From: DASQDN01 sp035630195
Lineage (GTDB): Bacteria > Acidobacteriota > Terriglobia > Bryobacterales > Bryobacteraceae
Length of the DNA: 6,922 nucleotides
Assembly: GCA_035630195.1 (NCBI GenBank)
Contig: DASQLD010000197.1
Span: 1-6,922 of the forward strand
Direction: 5' to 3'
In this document: in pieces, positions 1 to 5,964 of the stretch
Layout: each line of letters begins with the position of its first letter
How positions within the stretch are numbered: the stretch's first letter is position 1
Position numbers and translations under genes: made by a program
Notes under the pieces: generated by a model
The model's input: only the letters and a program-made list of their open reading frames with translations
Databases searched by the model: none
What the model was told of the DNA's origin: nothing

Positions 1-2
1 AC

Positions 3-131
3 GACACAAACGACATGGTCGCAGGAGTCGAATCGCTCGTGCGTAGAAATCCAGGGGCGTCCCTTTGCGCGGCATTAGCTGTAGGGTTTCTGATTGGGAG
101 CGCGATGCGAAGAGATCGCGACGATTACTAG
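3..131 (+). CDS. C-terminal fragment of a DUF883 (YqjD/ElaB-like) membrane-anchored protein
   Basis: Frame 3 is open from the window edge to a TAG at 129-131 and encodes the last 42 residues of a protein. The visible part has a short charged/polar stretch with the ESLVRRNPG motif, one hydrophobic segment (about residues 19-35 of the fragment, LCAALAVGFLIGSAM) and a basic-acidic tail (RRDRDDY). A turn with 'RxNP' just before a single C-terminal TM helix is the hallmark of the DUF883 family, whose E. coli members YqjD and ElaB sit in the inner membrane by this helix and have been reported to bind ribosomes in stationary phase. The identity is supported by the next two genes, which match the YqjE and YqjK positions. 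The start and most of the helical N-terminal domain lie outside the window, so the assignment rests on the tail and context. Confidence 0.7.
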   Translation, partial: DTNDMVAGVESLVRRNPGASLCAALAVGFLIGSAMRRDRDDY

Positions 132-157
132 ATCCGGATCGCCGTTCCATCGGCAGT

Positions 158-163
158 AAGGAG
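158..163 (+). promoter_or_regulatory. Ribosome binding site deciding the YqjE-like start
   Basis: AAGGAG lies 6 nt before the ATG at 170 and directly abuts the ATG at 164. The spacing favours 170 as the start and argues against the upstream TTG at 65, which would give an unconserved-looking, Arg-rich extension overlapping the previous gene. Confidence 0.7.
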
Positions 164-169
164 ATGGCC

Positions 170-598
170 ATGGAAGATCCTGCTCGTATTGGTGGCACGC
201 TAGGGGACTACGCTCTGCAAGGTGGTCGCGAGCGTCCCCTGGTTGATGTATTAAAGGACATAATCGGCAATGTCCAGGAAATGATGCGATCCGAAGTGCG
301 ACTCGCCAGGGTCGAACTTCGGGAGGAAGCGTCCGAAGCAGCGCGGGCCGGGGCAATGGTAGCCGCCGGCGGCGCGATGGGAATGCTCGGGCTTGCTTTT
401 CTTTTGCTCTGTGTCACGCAACTGCTCTATCGCGTGATGCCTGATTGGGCGGCAACGCTACTTGTGGGGTTGACGCTAAGCATTATAGGGGCGGCCTGTA
501 TCGCCAAAGGACGGGCCGCTCTGCGTGTGCCAACCCCCGACCGAACGATTGAAAACGTGAAGGAGAACGTCGAATGGATGAAAAACCAGACCAAATAA
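170..598 (+). CDS. YqjE-like two-TM protein, phage holin superfamily III fold (PF07332 type)
   Basis: This 142-residue integral membrane protein starts with an N-terminal amphipathic helix (about residues 24-58) carrying the pattern MMRSEVRLARVELREE. Two hydrophobic helices follow (about 61-86 and 92-112), with PDW in the loop between them. The charged C-terminal tail (about 121-142) ends in ENVEWMKNQTK. The 'SEVRLARVELREE' helix before two TM segments is characteristic of the Actinobacterial Holin-X/DUF1469 family, which includes E. coli YqjE. Despite the name, chromosomal members beside DUF883 genes are not known to lyse cells and are best seen as envelope/stress proteins of unknown mechanism. 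The start at 170 was chosen from the AAGGAG at 158-163. The gene begins 38 nt after the DUF883 stop, overlaps the next gene by 25 nt, and is surely co-transcribed with both. Confidence 0.8.
   Translation: MEDPARIGGTLGDYALQGGRERPLVDVLKDIIGNVQEMMRSEVRLARVELREEASEAARAGAMVAAGGAMGMLGLAFLLLCVTQLLYRVMPDWAATLLVGLTLSIIGAACIAKGRAALRVPTPDRTIENVKENVEWMKNQTK
560..565 (+). promoter_or_regulatory. Ribosome binding site inside the upstream gene
   Basis: AAGGAG lies within the 3' coding end of the YqjE-like gene, 8 nt before the ATG at 574. It supports 574 as start rather than the in-frame ATG at 598, which has no Shine-Dalgarno sequence. Confidence 0.65.
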
Positions 599-1167
599 TG
601 AACCACATTGAAGAACAGCGAGACGAGTTGGGTCGGCACATCAATGAACTCGAATCCCGGGTGAAGAAGAGTGTAGATTGGCGCGCTCAGTTTGATCGCA
701 ACCCAATGCTCATGATGGGTGTAGCGATGGGTGGCGGATTATTGTTAGGGGCGATCGTGAATGGGCGCTCTCGCGATGATCATTCATGGTCCTCGTCCGG
801 GAGAAATCGTAGTTTTTCATCCCCGAGCGAGTATCCGGCAAGTAGCAGCAGCTATTCCGCGCCGTCTACCCTGAGTTCGCAGAGTGCCGCTCCGGCCAGG
901 GAGTCCCGCCGGAGACCGAATGACACGATCGAGCAAATGAAAACTGCTCTCATCGGTTTTGCAACTGCTAAGGCAAAGGAATTTATGTCGGAAGCGTTGC
1001 CCGGTTTCAGCCATTATCTGGATGAAGCGGGCAAGCGTCACGGCCAGCGGGATCAATTTGCGCAAACTGAGTCGTCGGGACAAGATTATCAAGGATCGAC
1101 GTATCAGGCTGGCGCTGCGAGAACGGAACAGCCGCGCAACGCTCCCTACCGTCAGGAACCGTCGTAG
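574..1167 (+). CDS. YqjK/DUF3618-like single-TM protein
   Basis: The protein has 197 residues and no N-terminal signal. A helical N-terminal part (about 9-40, with IEEQRDELGRHINELESRV) resembles the DUF3618/YqjK helix, which typically reads 'I..tR.eL...l..L..r'. A hydrophobic Gly/Met-rich TM segment follows at about 45-63, then a Ser-rich linker of low complexity (about 66-109). An amphipathic helix (about 115-155) contains an EALPGF motif, and the tail is Gln/polar. It is longer than E. coli YqjK (about 100 residues) because of the linker and second helix. It overlaps the YqjE-like gene by 25 nt and is the last gene before a strong terminator, so it closes the yqjD-E-K-type operon. Position and topology suggest an inner-membrane partner of the other two; the molecular function is unknown. 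The DUF3618 relation is by pattern only. Confidence 0.7.
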   Translation: MDEKPDQIMNHIEEQRDELGRHINELESRVKKSVDWRAQFDRNPMLMMGVAMGGGLLLGAIVNGRSRDDHSWSSSGRNRSFSSPSEYPASSSSYSAPSTLSSQSAAPARESRRRPNDTIEQMKTALIGFATAKAKEFMSEALPGFSHYLDEAGKRHGQRDQFAQTESSGQDYQGSTYQAGAARTEQPRNAPYRQEPS

Positions 1168-1187
1168 AACTTCGTTCTCGTACGTTG

Positions 1188-1213
1188 AAGGGCGGCTTAC
1201 TACCGCCCTTTTT
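1188..1213 (+). terminator. Rho-independent terminator of the yqjDEK-like operon
   Basis: An 8-bp perfect stem (AAGGGCGG at 1188-1195 with CCGCCCTT at 1203-1210) encloses a 7-nt loop and runs into a T-tract (1209-1213). It starts 20 nt after the stop codon at 1167. This is a textbook intrinsic terminator and separates the left operon from the TPR gene. Confidence 0.9.
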
Positions 1214-1327
1214 CGTTTGCAGATGTTTGTTCGAGTCCTTCCTTTCCAACCCCTTAGAAGCCCTCCACCGCCATCGATTAAGAGTTAAACTAAAGATCGC
1301 CCGGTAACCGCCGATGAGACTGGATGG

Positions 1328-1357
1328 GGCACAAGCAGGTGGTCGCTAGCTTGTGTC
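1328..1357 (+). repeat. Inverted repeat/hairpin in the TPR-gene leader
   Basis: CACAAGC (1330-1336) is the exact reverse complement of GCTTGTG (1349-1355), and the stem extends by one G-U and one G-C pair to 1328/1357. The loop is 12 nt. No T-run follows, so it is not an intrinsic terminator. It could be an operator or a leader-RNA structure; its role is unknown. Confidence 0.5.
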
Positions 1358-1381
1358 GAACGGTAATTGTGTGCTCAACTG

Positions 1382-1387
1382 TATGAT
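1382..1387 (+). promoter_or_regulatory. Possible -10 box for the TPR gene
   Basis: TATGAT matches the sigma-70 -10 consensus in 5 of 6 positions and is 15 nt before the start codon. No good -35 is present at 16-18 nt spacing. If used, the transcript would begin only a few nucleotides before the ATG, consistent with the missing Shine-Dalgarno sequence. Confidence 0.3.
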
Positions 1388-1402
1388 TAACAACGGTGTT
1401 GC

Positions 1403-3703
1403 ATGAAAAAAGCTGTCTCCGCGCTATTAGTTCTGCTGTGCTTCGTCACAGCCTGTAATCGCGATCCGAACGTCGCCAAGAAAAAGTACGTCGAGAACGG
1501 AAATCGTTACTACGACAAGGCTAAGTACAAAGAAGCCCTCATTATGTATCGCAATGCGCTGAAACGCGACTTGCGGTACGGCGAAGCCTACTACAGGTCA
1601 GCACTGGCGGAACTGAAGCTGGCCAGATACGCGGAGGCCGCCAAGGACTTGCAGCGGTCCGTCGAACTGCAACCCGAGAATCTGGACGCTCACACACGCC
1701 TGACGAATTTGTTTCTCAATGCCTACCTGGCAGATCGAAAGCGACCGAAACAGCTCCTGGCGGAACTTCAGCTCCTCTCCGACAAATTCTCGAAGAATTT
1801 CAAAGGATCTTACGAGGAGGCGCGGCTCAATGGTTATCTCGCGCTCTTCGAGAATGACGCTCCGAAGGCGCTCGCATTCTTCGAAAAGGCCAATCAAGTA
1901 AAACCCTATCAGCCGGATCTTGTGCTGGTGTACATGCAGACTTTGGCTGCATCTAACCGGGCGGATGAAGCGGAGAAGCTCGCCTACGATCTTCTAAAAC
2001 ACGACGCGACGGCGCTTCCCGTTTACGACGCTCTGTTCCTGCATTACATGCGGACCAAGCGGTTCGCTGACGCAGAGAGGGTACTGAAGTCCAAGGTTGA
2101 GAACAATCCTAAAGTACCCGAAGCCCACCTGCAGTTGGCGGCGCACTACTATTCGCTAAAACAGCGGCCTGAGATGTTGGCTGCCCTGACTAAGGTCAGT
2201 TCGAATTCGACCGACTTCCCGAAAGGTGAATTGCAAGTTGGCGATTTCTTTCTTCGGATCCGCGATCTCGACTCGGCGATGGCGCATTACCAGGAAGGCA
2301 TGAAGCGCGAGCCGAAAGAGAAGAACGTTTACCAAAAACGCATGATCGAGGTGTTGGTAAAGCAGAACAAGAAAGATGAAGCGCAGCAGATGGTCACCGA
2401 GATTCTGAAGGCAGACCCGAAGGATCCGGAAGCGATCGCCATCCGCGCTTCTCTGTCTTTGCTCACCGGCACGAAAGAGCAATTGCAGTCGGCCATTAAT
2501 GATCTCCAGACAGTCGTTAGTCGCATGCCGGAAAATCCGGTGCTTCGTTATAACCTCGGCAGAGCTTTGCTTACCAAAGGCAACCCCCAGGCCGCGCGCA
2601 TCCAGTTTGAGGAAGCAATCAAGCTGCGCCCCGACTACCTCCTGCCTCGAATTACGTTAGCGCAAATCTATCTTCAGAATCGTGAGTACGGCAAAGTCGT
2701 TCAGGCGTCGCAGGAGATTCTTTCCTACGACACGGCGAACGTCGCCGCCCGTCTCCTTCGCAGCCGCGCGCTCATCGGCATGGGAGAGATGAAACAAGCG
2801 CGCGCAGAATTGGTCGAGACTTCCGGCCGGTTCCCTGACCTCCCAGAAGCCCGTCTACAGATTGCCGCGCTCGACCTGCAGGAAAAGGATTATAAGGCTG
2901 CGGAAGAGTCGTTCCATTCTCTTTTTTCGAAGTATCAGGATCCCCGAGCTTTCATGGGCCTCATCGAGACCTATGTTCAGCGCGGCAATACCGAGCAGGC
3001 TTTGAAGCTGCTACGGGAAGAAATCGCTAAGAATCCGGATCGGCTCGAATATCGTGTCGCGATGGCCAACATTGCGGTAGGAATGAAGGATTACCCTACT
3101 GCGATCGCCGAATACAAGAAAGTACTCGAAAAAATGCCGCGGTCGTCGGATATCTGGATGAGAGTTGGAGAAGCCTATCGACGTTCGGGTGATGCGAAGA
3201 GTGCGGCCGATTGCTATAAGAAGGCTCAGGAAATCTCCCCGAATAACGTGTTGCCGTATCTTCAGCTTGCGCTGCTGTATGACACGACCGGTCAAAGAGT
3301 CGACGCGCGGCCGCTGTACGAGCAGATCCTTCGCTTGCAGCCGGATAATCCGGTGGCTCTCAACAATCTAGCGTTTATCTTGGCGGACGATGGCAGGGAT
3401 CTGGATCAGGCGCTCACGATGGCGCAGAAAGCCAAACAGCAGCGTCCGAATGATAATAATGTCTCTGACACGCTAGGTTGGATTTACATCAAGAAGAATC
3501 TGTCTGATAGCGCAATCGCGATCTTCCGAGATCTCGTAAAGACCGACCCGGAGCGCCCCACGTACCGCTATCACTACGCGATGGCTCTGTATCAGAAGGG
3601 CGACAAAGCCTCCGCTAAGAGAGAACTCGAAGCGGCTCTCCGTTCTAAACCCGCCAAAGACGAGGAAAATAAGATTCGCGACTTGATGGCGAAGCTCGGA
3701 TGA
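1403..3703 (+). CDS. TPR-repeat lipoprotein, PrsT-like
   Basis: The 766-residue protein has a lipoprotein signal peptide: two Lys at positions 2-3, a hydrophobic core at 4-14, and lipobox VTAC with Cys18, followed by Asn (a non-Asp +2 residue, so outer-membrane sorting is plausible). The rest, about 25-749, is a nearly continuous array of 34-residue helical repeats. Clear ones are around 30-60, 61-94, 379-411, 581-614, 615-648 and 716-749, with the usual A/G/Y/P spacing. The C-terminal block (about 650-750: ALNNLAFILAD, DTLGWIY, YRYHYAMALYQKGD, AKRELEAAL) strongly resembles PrsT, the TPR protein of PEP-CTERM/exosortase loci (TIGR02917), although it is shorter than typical PrsT (about 900 residues). 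TPR arrays act as protein-binding scaffolds, here on the periplasmic face or at the outer membrane. The start is fixed by the signal peptide; there is no Shine-Dalgarno sequence. The gene is coupled by ATGA to the next one. A generic TPR lipoprotein remains possible. Confidence 0.85.
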   Translation: MKKAVSALLVLLCFVTACNRDPNVAKKKYVENGNRYYDKAKYKEALIMYRNALKRDLRYGEAYYRSALAELKLARYAEAAKDLQRSVELQPENLDAHTRLTNLFLNAYLADRKRPKQLLAELQLLSDKFSKNFKGSYEEARLNGYLALFENDAPKALAFFEKANQVKPYQPDLVLVYMQTLAASNRADEAEKLAYDLLKHDATALPVYDALFLHYMRTKRFADAERVLKSKVENNPKVPEAHLQLAAHYYSLKQRPEMLAALTKVSSNSTDFPKGELQVGDFFLRIRDLDSAMAHYQEGMKREPKEKNVYQKRMIEVLVKQNKKDEAQQMVTEILKADPKDPEAIAIRASLSLLTGTKEQLQSAINDLQTVVSRMPENPVLRYNLGRALLTKGNPQAARIQFEEAIKLRPDYLLPRITLAQIYLQNREYGKVVQASQEILSYDTANVAARLLRSRALIGMGEMKQARAELVETSGRFPDLPEARLQIAALDLQEKDYKAAEESFHSLFSKYQDPRAFMGLIETYVQRGNTEQALKLLREEIAKNPDRLEYRVAMANIAVGMKDYPTAIAEYKKVLEKMPRSSDIWMRVGEAYRRSGDAKSAADCYKKAQEISPNNVLPYLQLALLYDTTGQRVDARPLYEQILRLQPDNPVALNNLAFILADDGRDLDQALTMAQKAKQQRPNDNNVSDTLGWIYIKKNLSDSAIAIFRDLVKTDPERPTYRYHYAMALYQKGDKASAKRELEAALRSKPAKDEENKIRDLMAKLG

Positions 3704-4422
3704 GCGCAACGACGGCTCACCAGGAAGTGGAGCCCGGACACTCTCCCCGTTGGGCGAGTGTCCACCCCGCGCTTCCTTACGTACTGCCCTTCGCGGTCTT
3801 TTTTGGCCTACTACTTTCGGCGGACTACCTCCACCCAATTCTGGGCGCTTGGGAGTCTCCGTTCCGAGTAACGGTGCTGGCTTTGGTCCTCTGGATCTTC
3901 TCGCGCGACGTCATCGATTTGCGGATCCGCCGTGTGCTGGGTTCTCTGTTGATGGGCATCGCCGTGTTTGCCATCTGGATTGGCCCTGACTTGCTCATTC
4001 CGGGTTATAGGCAACACTGGCTTTTCCAAAACCAGTTAATGGGGACGCTGAAAAGCTCAATTCCGGAAGATATCCGTCAGAACGCAATGGTCCTTATATT
4101 TCGAGCGATTCGGGCGGTGCTCCTTGTCCCAATCATCGAGGAGTTATTCTGGCGCGCCTGGCTGCTAAGGTGGCTCGTCTCGCCTAATTTCCAGTCAGTA
4201 CCGCTCGGGACATATTCGGCCTCCGCAATGTGGATTTCAGCAATACTATTTGCCTCCGAACATGGGCCGTACTGGGAGGTCGGGTTGATTGCCGGGCTGC
4301 TCTACAACTACTGGATGTTCAAAACCAGGAGCCTTGGGGATTGTATCTTTGCCCATGCCGTGACTAACGGAATACTCTCCCTGTTTGTGGTCACTACAGG
4401 TCGCTGGGAATACTGGCTGTAA
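3700..4422 (+). CDS. CAAX prenyl protease-related membrane protein (CPBP/ABI family, exosortase-associated type)
   Basis: This is a 240-residue membrane protein with about seven hydrophobic segments (roughly 24-41, 55-68, 80-100, 131-146, 174-186, 193-207 and 215-232). All three CPBP (PF02517-type) motifs are present: EExxxR as E147-E148-L-F-W-R152, FxxxH as F184-A-S-E-H188, and HAxxN as H219-A-V-T-N223. These should form the intramembrane metal-dependent glutamate/histidine site known from Rce1-like proteases. The surrounding sequence (VPIIEELFWRAWLLRWL, and GLLYNYWMFKTRSL before HAVTN) and the length fit the 'CAAX prenyl protease-related' subfamily (TIGR03008). That subfamily is typically found near exosortase genes in PEP-CTERM genomes, and its substrate is unknown. 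The start codon overlaps the TPR stop (ATGA), with no strong Shine-Dalgarno sequence, which implies translational coupling. No exosortase is visible nearby. Confidence 0.85.
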   Translation: MSATTAHQEVEPGHSPRWASVHPALPYVLPFAVFFGLLLSADYLHPILGAWESPFRVTVLALVLWIFSRDVIDLRIRRVLGSLLMGIAVFAIWIGPDLLIPGYRQHWLFQNQLMGTLKSSIPEDIRQNAMVLIFRAIRAVLLVPIIEELFWRAWLLRWLVSPNFQSVPLGTYSASAMWISAILFASEHGPYWEVGLIAGLLYNYWMFKTRSLGDCIFAHAVTNGILSLFVVTTGRWEYWL

Positions 4423-4424
4423 GT

Positions 4425-4727
4425 TCACGGGCGACCACAGGTCTCAGCCAATTTCGTCACTTTCACTACCTCGAAAACATCGCCTTTGCTGGTCCCCTGG
4501 ACCAGCACCTTATGGCCGAGATAGCGAGCGAAGTTGTCATCGGAAAAACCTTTTCCTTTCAACTTAGTCACAACGGTCATGTCGGTTTCGGACTTGAGAA
4601 CGTACTGCTCGCCGCTCTGATCGAGACAGCCGCTTCGCTCCGTCTGGACATGTTTTGCAGTTTTCGGGTCTTTATCAGGGCCGTCCGAGAGGGCGAACGC
4701 GAGCACTACTGCGGCTAGAACTTTCAT
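4425..4727 (-). CDS. Small secreted protein with two cysteines, unknown function
   Basis: The product has 100 residues. An N-terminal Lys2 plus a hydrophobic stretch at 3-13 looks like a short signal peptide; the cleavage site is unclear, perhaps near Ser14. The mature part begins with a charged stretch, then SGCLDQSGEQYVLKS (Cys34), a middle segment with LKGKGFSDDNFARYLGHKVLVQGT, and VFEVVKVTKL ending at Cys97. The arrangement 'GCL....Y.L.....y.GhkV.V.G......f.V' suggests a small beta-barrel like those of short secreted acidobacterial proteins (DUF5818-like), with a possible Cys34-Cys97 disulfide. This is pattern similarity only. The start is fixed by a near-perfect AAGGAGG. It lies 90 nt downstream of the larger secreted-protein gene on the same strand, and converges with the protease gene with 2 nt between stop codons. 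Confidence 0.75.
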   Translation of the reverse strand: MKVLAAVVLAFALSDGPDKDPKTAKHVQTERSGCLDQSGEQYVLKSETDMTVVTKLKGKGFSDDNFARYLGHKVLVQGTSKGDVFEVVKVTKLAETCGRP

Positions 4728-4731
4728 GGAG

Positions 4732-4738
4732 CCTCCTT
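4732..4738 (-). promoter_or_regulatory. Strong ribosome binding site of the small secreted protein
   Basis: On the minus strand AAGGAGG lies 4 nt before the ATG at 4727. It is the strongest Shine-Dalgarno sequence in the window and suggests high translation of the small secreted protein. Confidence 0.75.
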
Positions 4739-4770
4739 GGATAAAGACGCTCCGTGGGGATTGTTGTTTT

Positions 4771-4801
4771 GACAGGCGCGAAGCTTCGCCGCACGCCTGT
4801 C
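4771..4801 (-). repeat. Strong hairpin between the two minus-strand secreted-protein genes
   Basis: GACAGGCG (4771-4778) and CGCCTGTC (4794-4801) form a perfect 8-bp stem. The enclosed sequence overlaps a 12-nt perfect palindrome (GCGAAGCTTCGC, 4778-4789) that can fold competitively. It begins 16 nt after the stop of the 380-residue protein gene. Read on the minus strand, it is followed by an A-rich run rather than a U-tract, so it is not a canonical terminator. It may act as a 3'-end stabiliser, a weak or factor-assisted terminator, or an attenuator before the small gene. Confidence 0.6.
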
Positions 4802-4817
4802 ACTTGAGCGAGTTGTT

Positions 4818-5960
4818 CTACTTGATGGCCTTTTGCATGGCGTGATCGACTTGTTTGAAACCGGGCGGCACGGCAAACTTCGATGCATCGACGGGAGCCG
4901 AAGAGAACGCGGTCATTTCGGTTGTAAGCTCCATCAATGTGCCGGGAGGCGTGGGTCCGGCTGCGCCGGGTGCGCTCGCGGGCGAAGCGGCGGCAGGAGG
5001 AGGAGTCTGTGCCTGTTGTTGAGGTTGCTCGGGCTCCGATTTCTTTTTCCGACCGAATCCACCAAATCCACCGAGTCCACCCGCGATCGCGCCGGCCTTT
5101 CCCATGCGACCTAGAGCAGTTCCGGATGCGGCCTGTCCCGCAGCGTCGCCGGCCGACGGCGGTGGCGCTTGTTGTTGCTGGGCTCGCTCTGCTTCTTCGG
5201 CAGCCTGCTGAGCCTCGGCCATGTCTTTCTCGCTCATGCCTGCCGCCGATCCGCCCATGCGAATCACTTGCAGGACCGGGACGCCATCGATCTTTGACGC
5301 TTCTTTATACATCTCGCTCATGCTCTTCGCCATGCCTGGCTGGGCGCCCATCATTGCCCCGAGACCGCTCATACCGGGAGTAAAGGCGAGTTTCTGTCCC
5401 ATGCGCATGTAGAAGTTTTTCACTTCTTCATAGCCGGGAAGGTTTGGAGTGAGCCACATGTCGGTGACAACCGTCATCGCGCCGGTTTCCCCTGACTTTT
5501 TATCCTGTCCTTCAATCGTTACGGTCAACAGAGTCTCTTTGGTCTGGAACCCGTTAATGGTACGAGTCGCGCCGGTCTGTTTCACGTCGGCCTTGAACGT
5601 CATCTCGGCATCGTTTTTCGAGCCCATTTTTTCGGTCATTTTCTGCATTGCCTTGCCAAAATCGGCAAATGTGATGACCGAGTAAGTTTTCTTTTCGAGA
5701 TCGATGTCAGTCATTGTTTCAGCGCTGAGATCGATAATATTGATATTCCGCGCGCTGGTTGTTGCCAGACGATCGCCTTTGACGGAAATGTTGACCTGCA
5801 TGGGCTCGCGCGCCTGTTTGGAAAACGCGCCCGCGAACTTCATCATGCCGGCCATCATTCCGCCGGTAATTTTGCTGGACTGCTCATATGAAAAATCCGC
5901 ATTAGCGGACCCGGCCGCCAGCAGGAGAGCTGCTGACACCGATAGACTTCTTGGAAACAT
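4818..5960 (-). CDS. Secreted DUF4412-like protein with Gly-rich and Pro/Gln/Ala-rich C-terminal region
   Basis: The 380-residue protein has a Sec signal peptide: MFPRS, a hydrophobic core at 6-16, and A19-N20-A21 before a predicted cut ahead of D22. The first domain (about 22-235) has the beta-strand-rich style of DUF4412/LolA-like periplasmic proteins: FSYEQSSKITGG, a VKGDRLATTS strand, the ETMTDIDLEKKTYSVITFADF block and an INGFQTKETLLTV block. An Ala/Glu/Gln-rich helix follows (242-264), then a Gly-rich segment with a basic KKK end (about 280-307) and a Pro/Gln/Ala linker (308-340). A short C-terminal module contains FAVPPGFKQVD. The start at 5960, not the upstream ATG at 6020, is chosen because AAGGAG sits 4 nt upstream and the signal peptide begins there. 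Its function is unknown; localisation is periplasmic or outer-envelope by inference. Confidence 0.75.
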   Translation of the reverse strand: MFPRSLSVSAALLLAAGSANADFSYEQSSKITGGMMAGMMKFAGAFSKQAREPMQVNISVKGDRLATTSARNINIIDLSAETMTDIDLEKKTYSVITFADFGKAMQKMTEKMGSKNDAEMTFKADVKQTGATRTINGFQTKETLLTVTIEGQDKKSGETGAMTVVTDMWLTPNLPGYEEVKNFYMRMGQKLAFTPGMSGLGAMMGAQPGMAKSMSEMYKEASKIDGVPVLQVIRMGGSAAGMSEKDMAEAQQAAEEAERAQQQQAPPPSAGDAAGQAASGTALGRMGKAGAIAGGLGGFGGFGRKKKSEPEQPQQQAQTPPPAAASPASAPGAAGPTPPGTLMELTTEMTAFSSAPVDASKFAVPPGFKQVDHAMQKAIK

Positions 5961-5964
5961 ATAA

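Larger units (their letters stand above)
1214..1402 (+). other. Intergenic leader region upstream of the TPR lipoprotein gene
   Basis: This 189-nt stretch has no supported gene. It contains a 9-bp imperfect inverted repeat (1328-1357) and a TATGAT -10-like box (1382-1387). No Shine-Dalgarno sequence precedes the ATG at 1403. A 21-codon ORF from the ATG at 1222 is not convincing. I did not recognise any known riboswitch consensus in either orientation. Confidence 0.6.

Noticed and set aside
131..140. GATCCGGATC palindrome after the DUF883 stop
   Set aside because: A 10-nt palindrome with no partner copies, T-run or spacing that suggests an operator; expected by chance.
65..169. TTG-initiated 35-residue N-terminal extension of the YqjE-like protein
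   Set aside because: It overlaps the DUF883 coding end, is Arg-rich and unlike the family, and a good AAGGAG supports the ATG at 170.
170..598. Holin gene as evidence of a prophage or lysis cassette
   Set aside because: No endolysin, spanin or phage gene is nearby, and the neighbours are the usual chromosomal DUF883 and YqjK-like partners.
598..600. Alternative start of the YqjK-like protein at the ATG overlapping the upstream stop
   Set aside because: No Shine-Dalgarno sequence precedes it, while the ATG at 574 has AAGGAG at 8 nt spacing.
1222..1287. 21-codon ORF in the intergenic leader
   Set aside because: No RBS, Pro/Ser-rich chance composition, and it lies just past a terminator; it continues a shadow frame of the upstream gene.
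1290..1360. Possible riboswitch (c-di-GMP type) because of the GGTAACCG and GATGGGG stretches
   Set aside because: The conserved core elements of the GEMM-I consensus are missing in both orientations; only short chance similarities remain.
4769..4774. Perfect TTGACA -35 hexamer on the plus strand
   Set aside because: No -10-like sequence at 16-18 nt spacing and no plus-strand gene downstream; it overlaps the hairpin stem.
4937..5383. 148-codon plus-strand ORF antisense to the secreted-protein gene
   Set aside because: It is Arg/Pro-rich, lacks an RBS, and mirrors the low-complexity GC-rich part of the opposite gene, which has a signal peptide and coherent domain.
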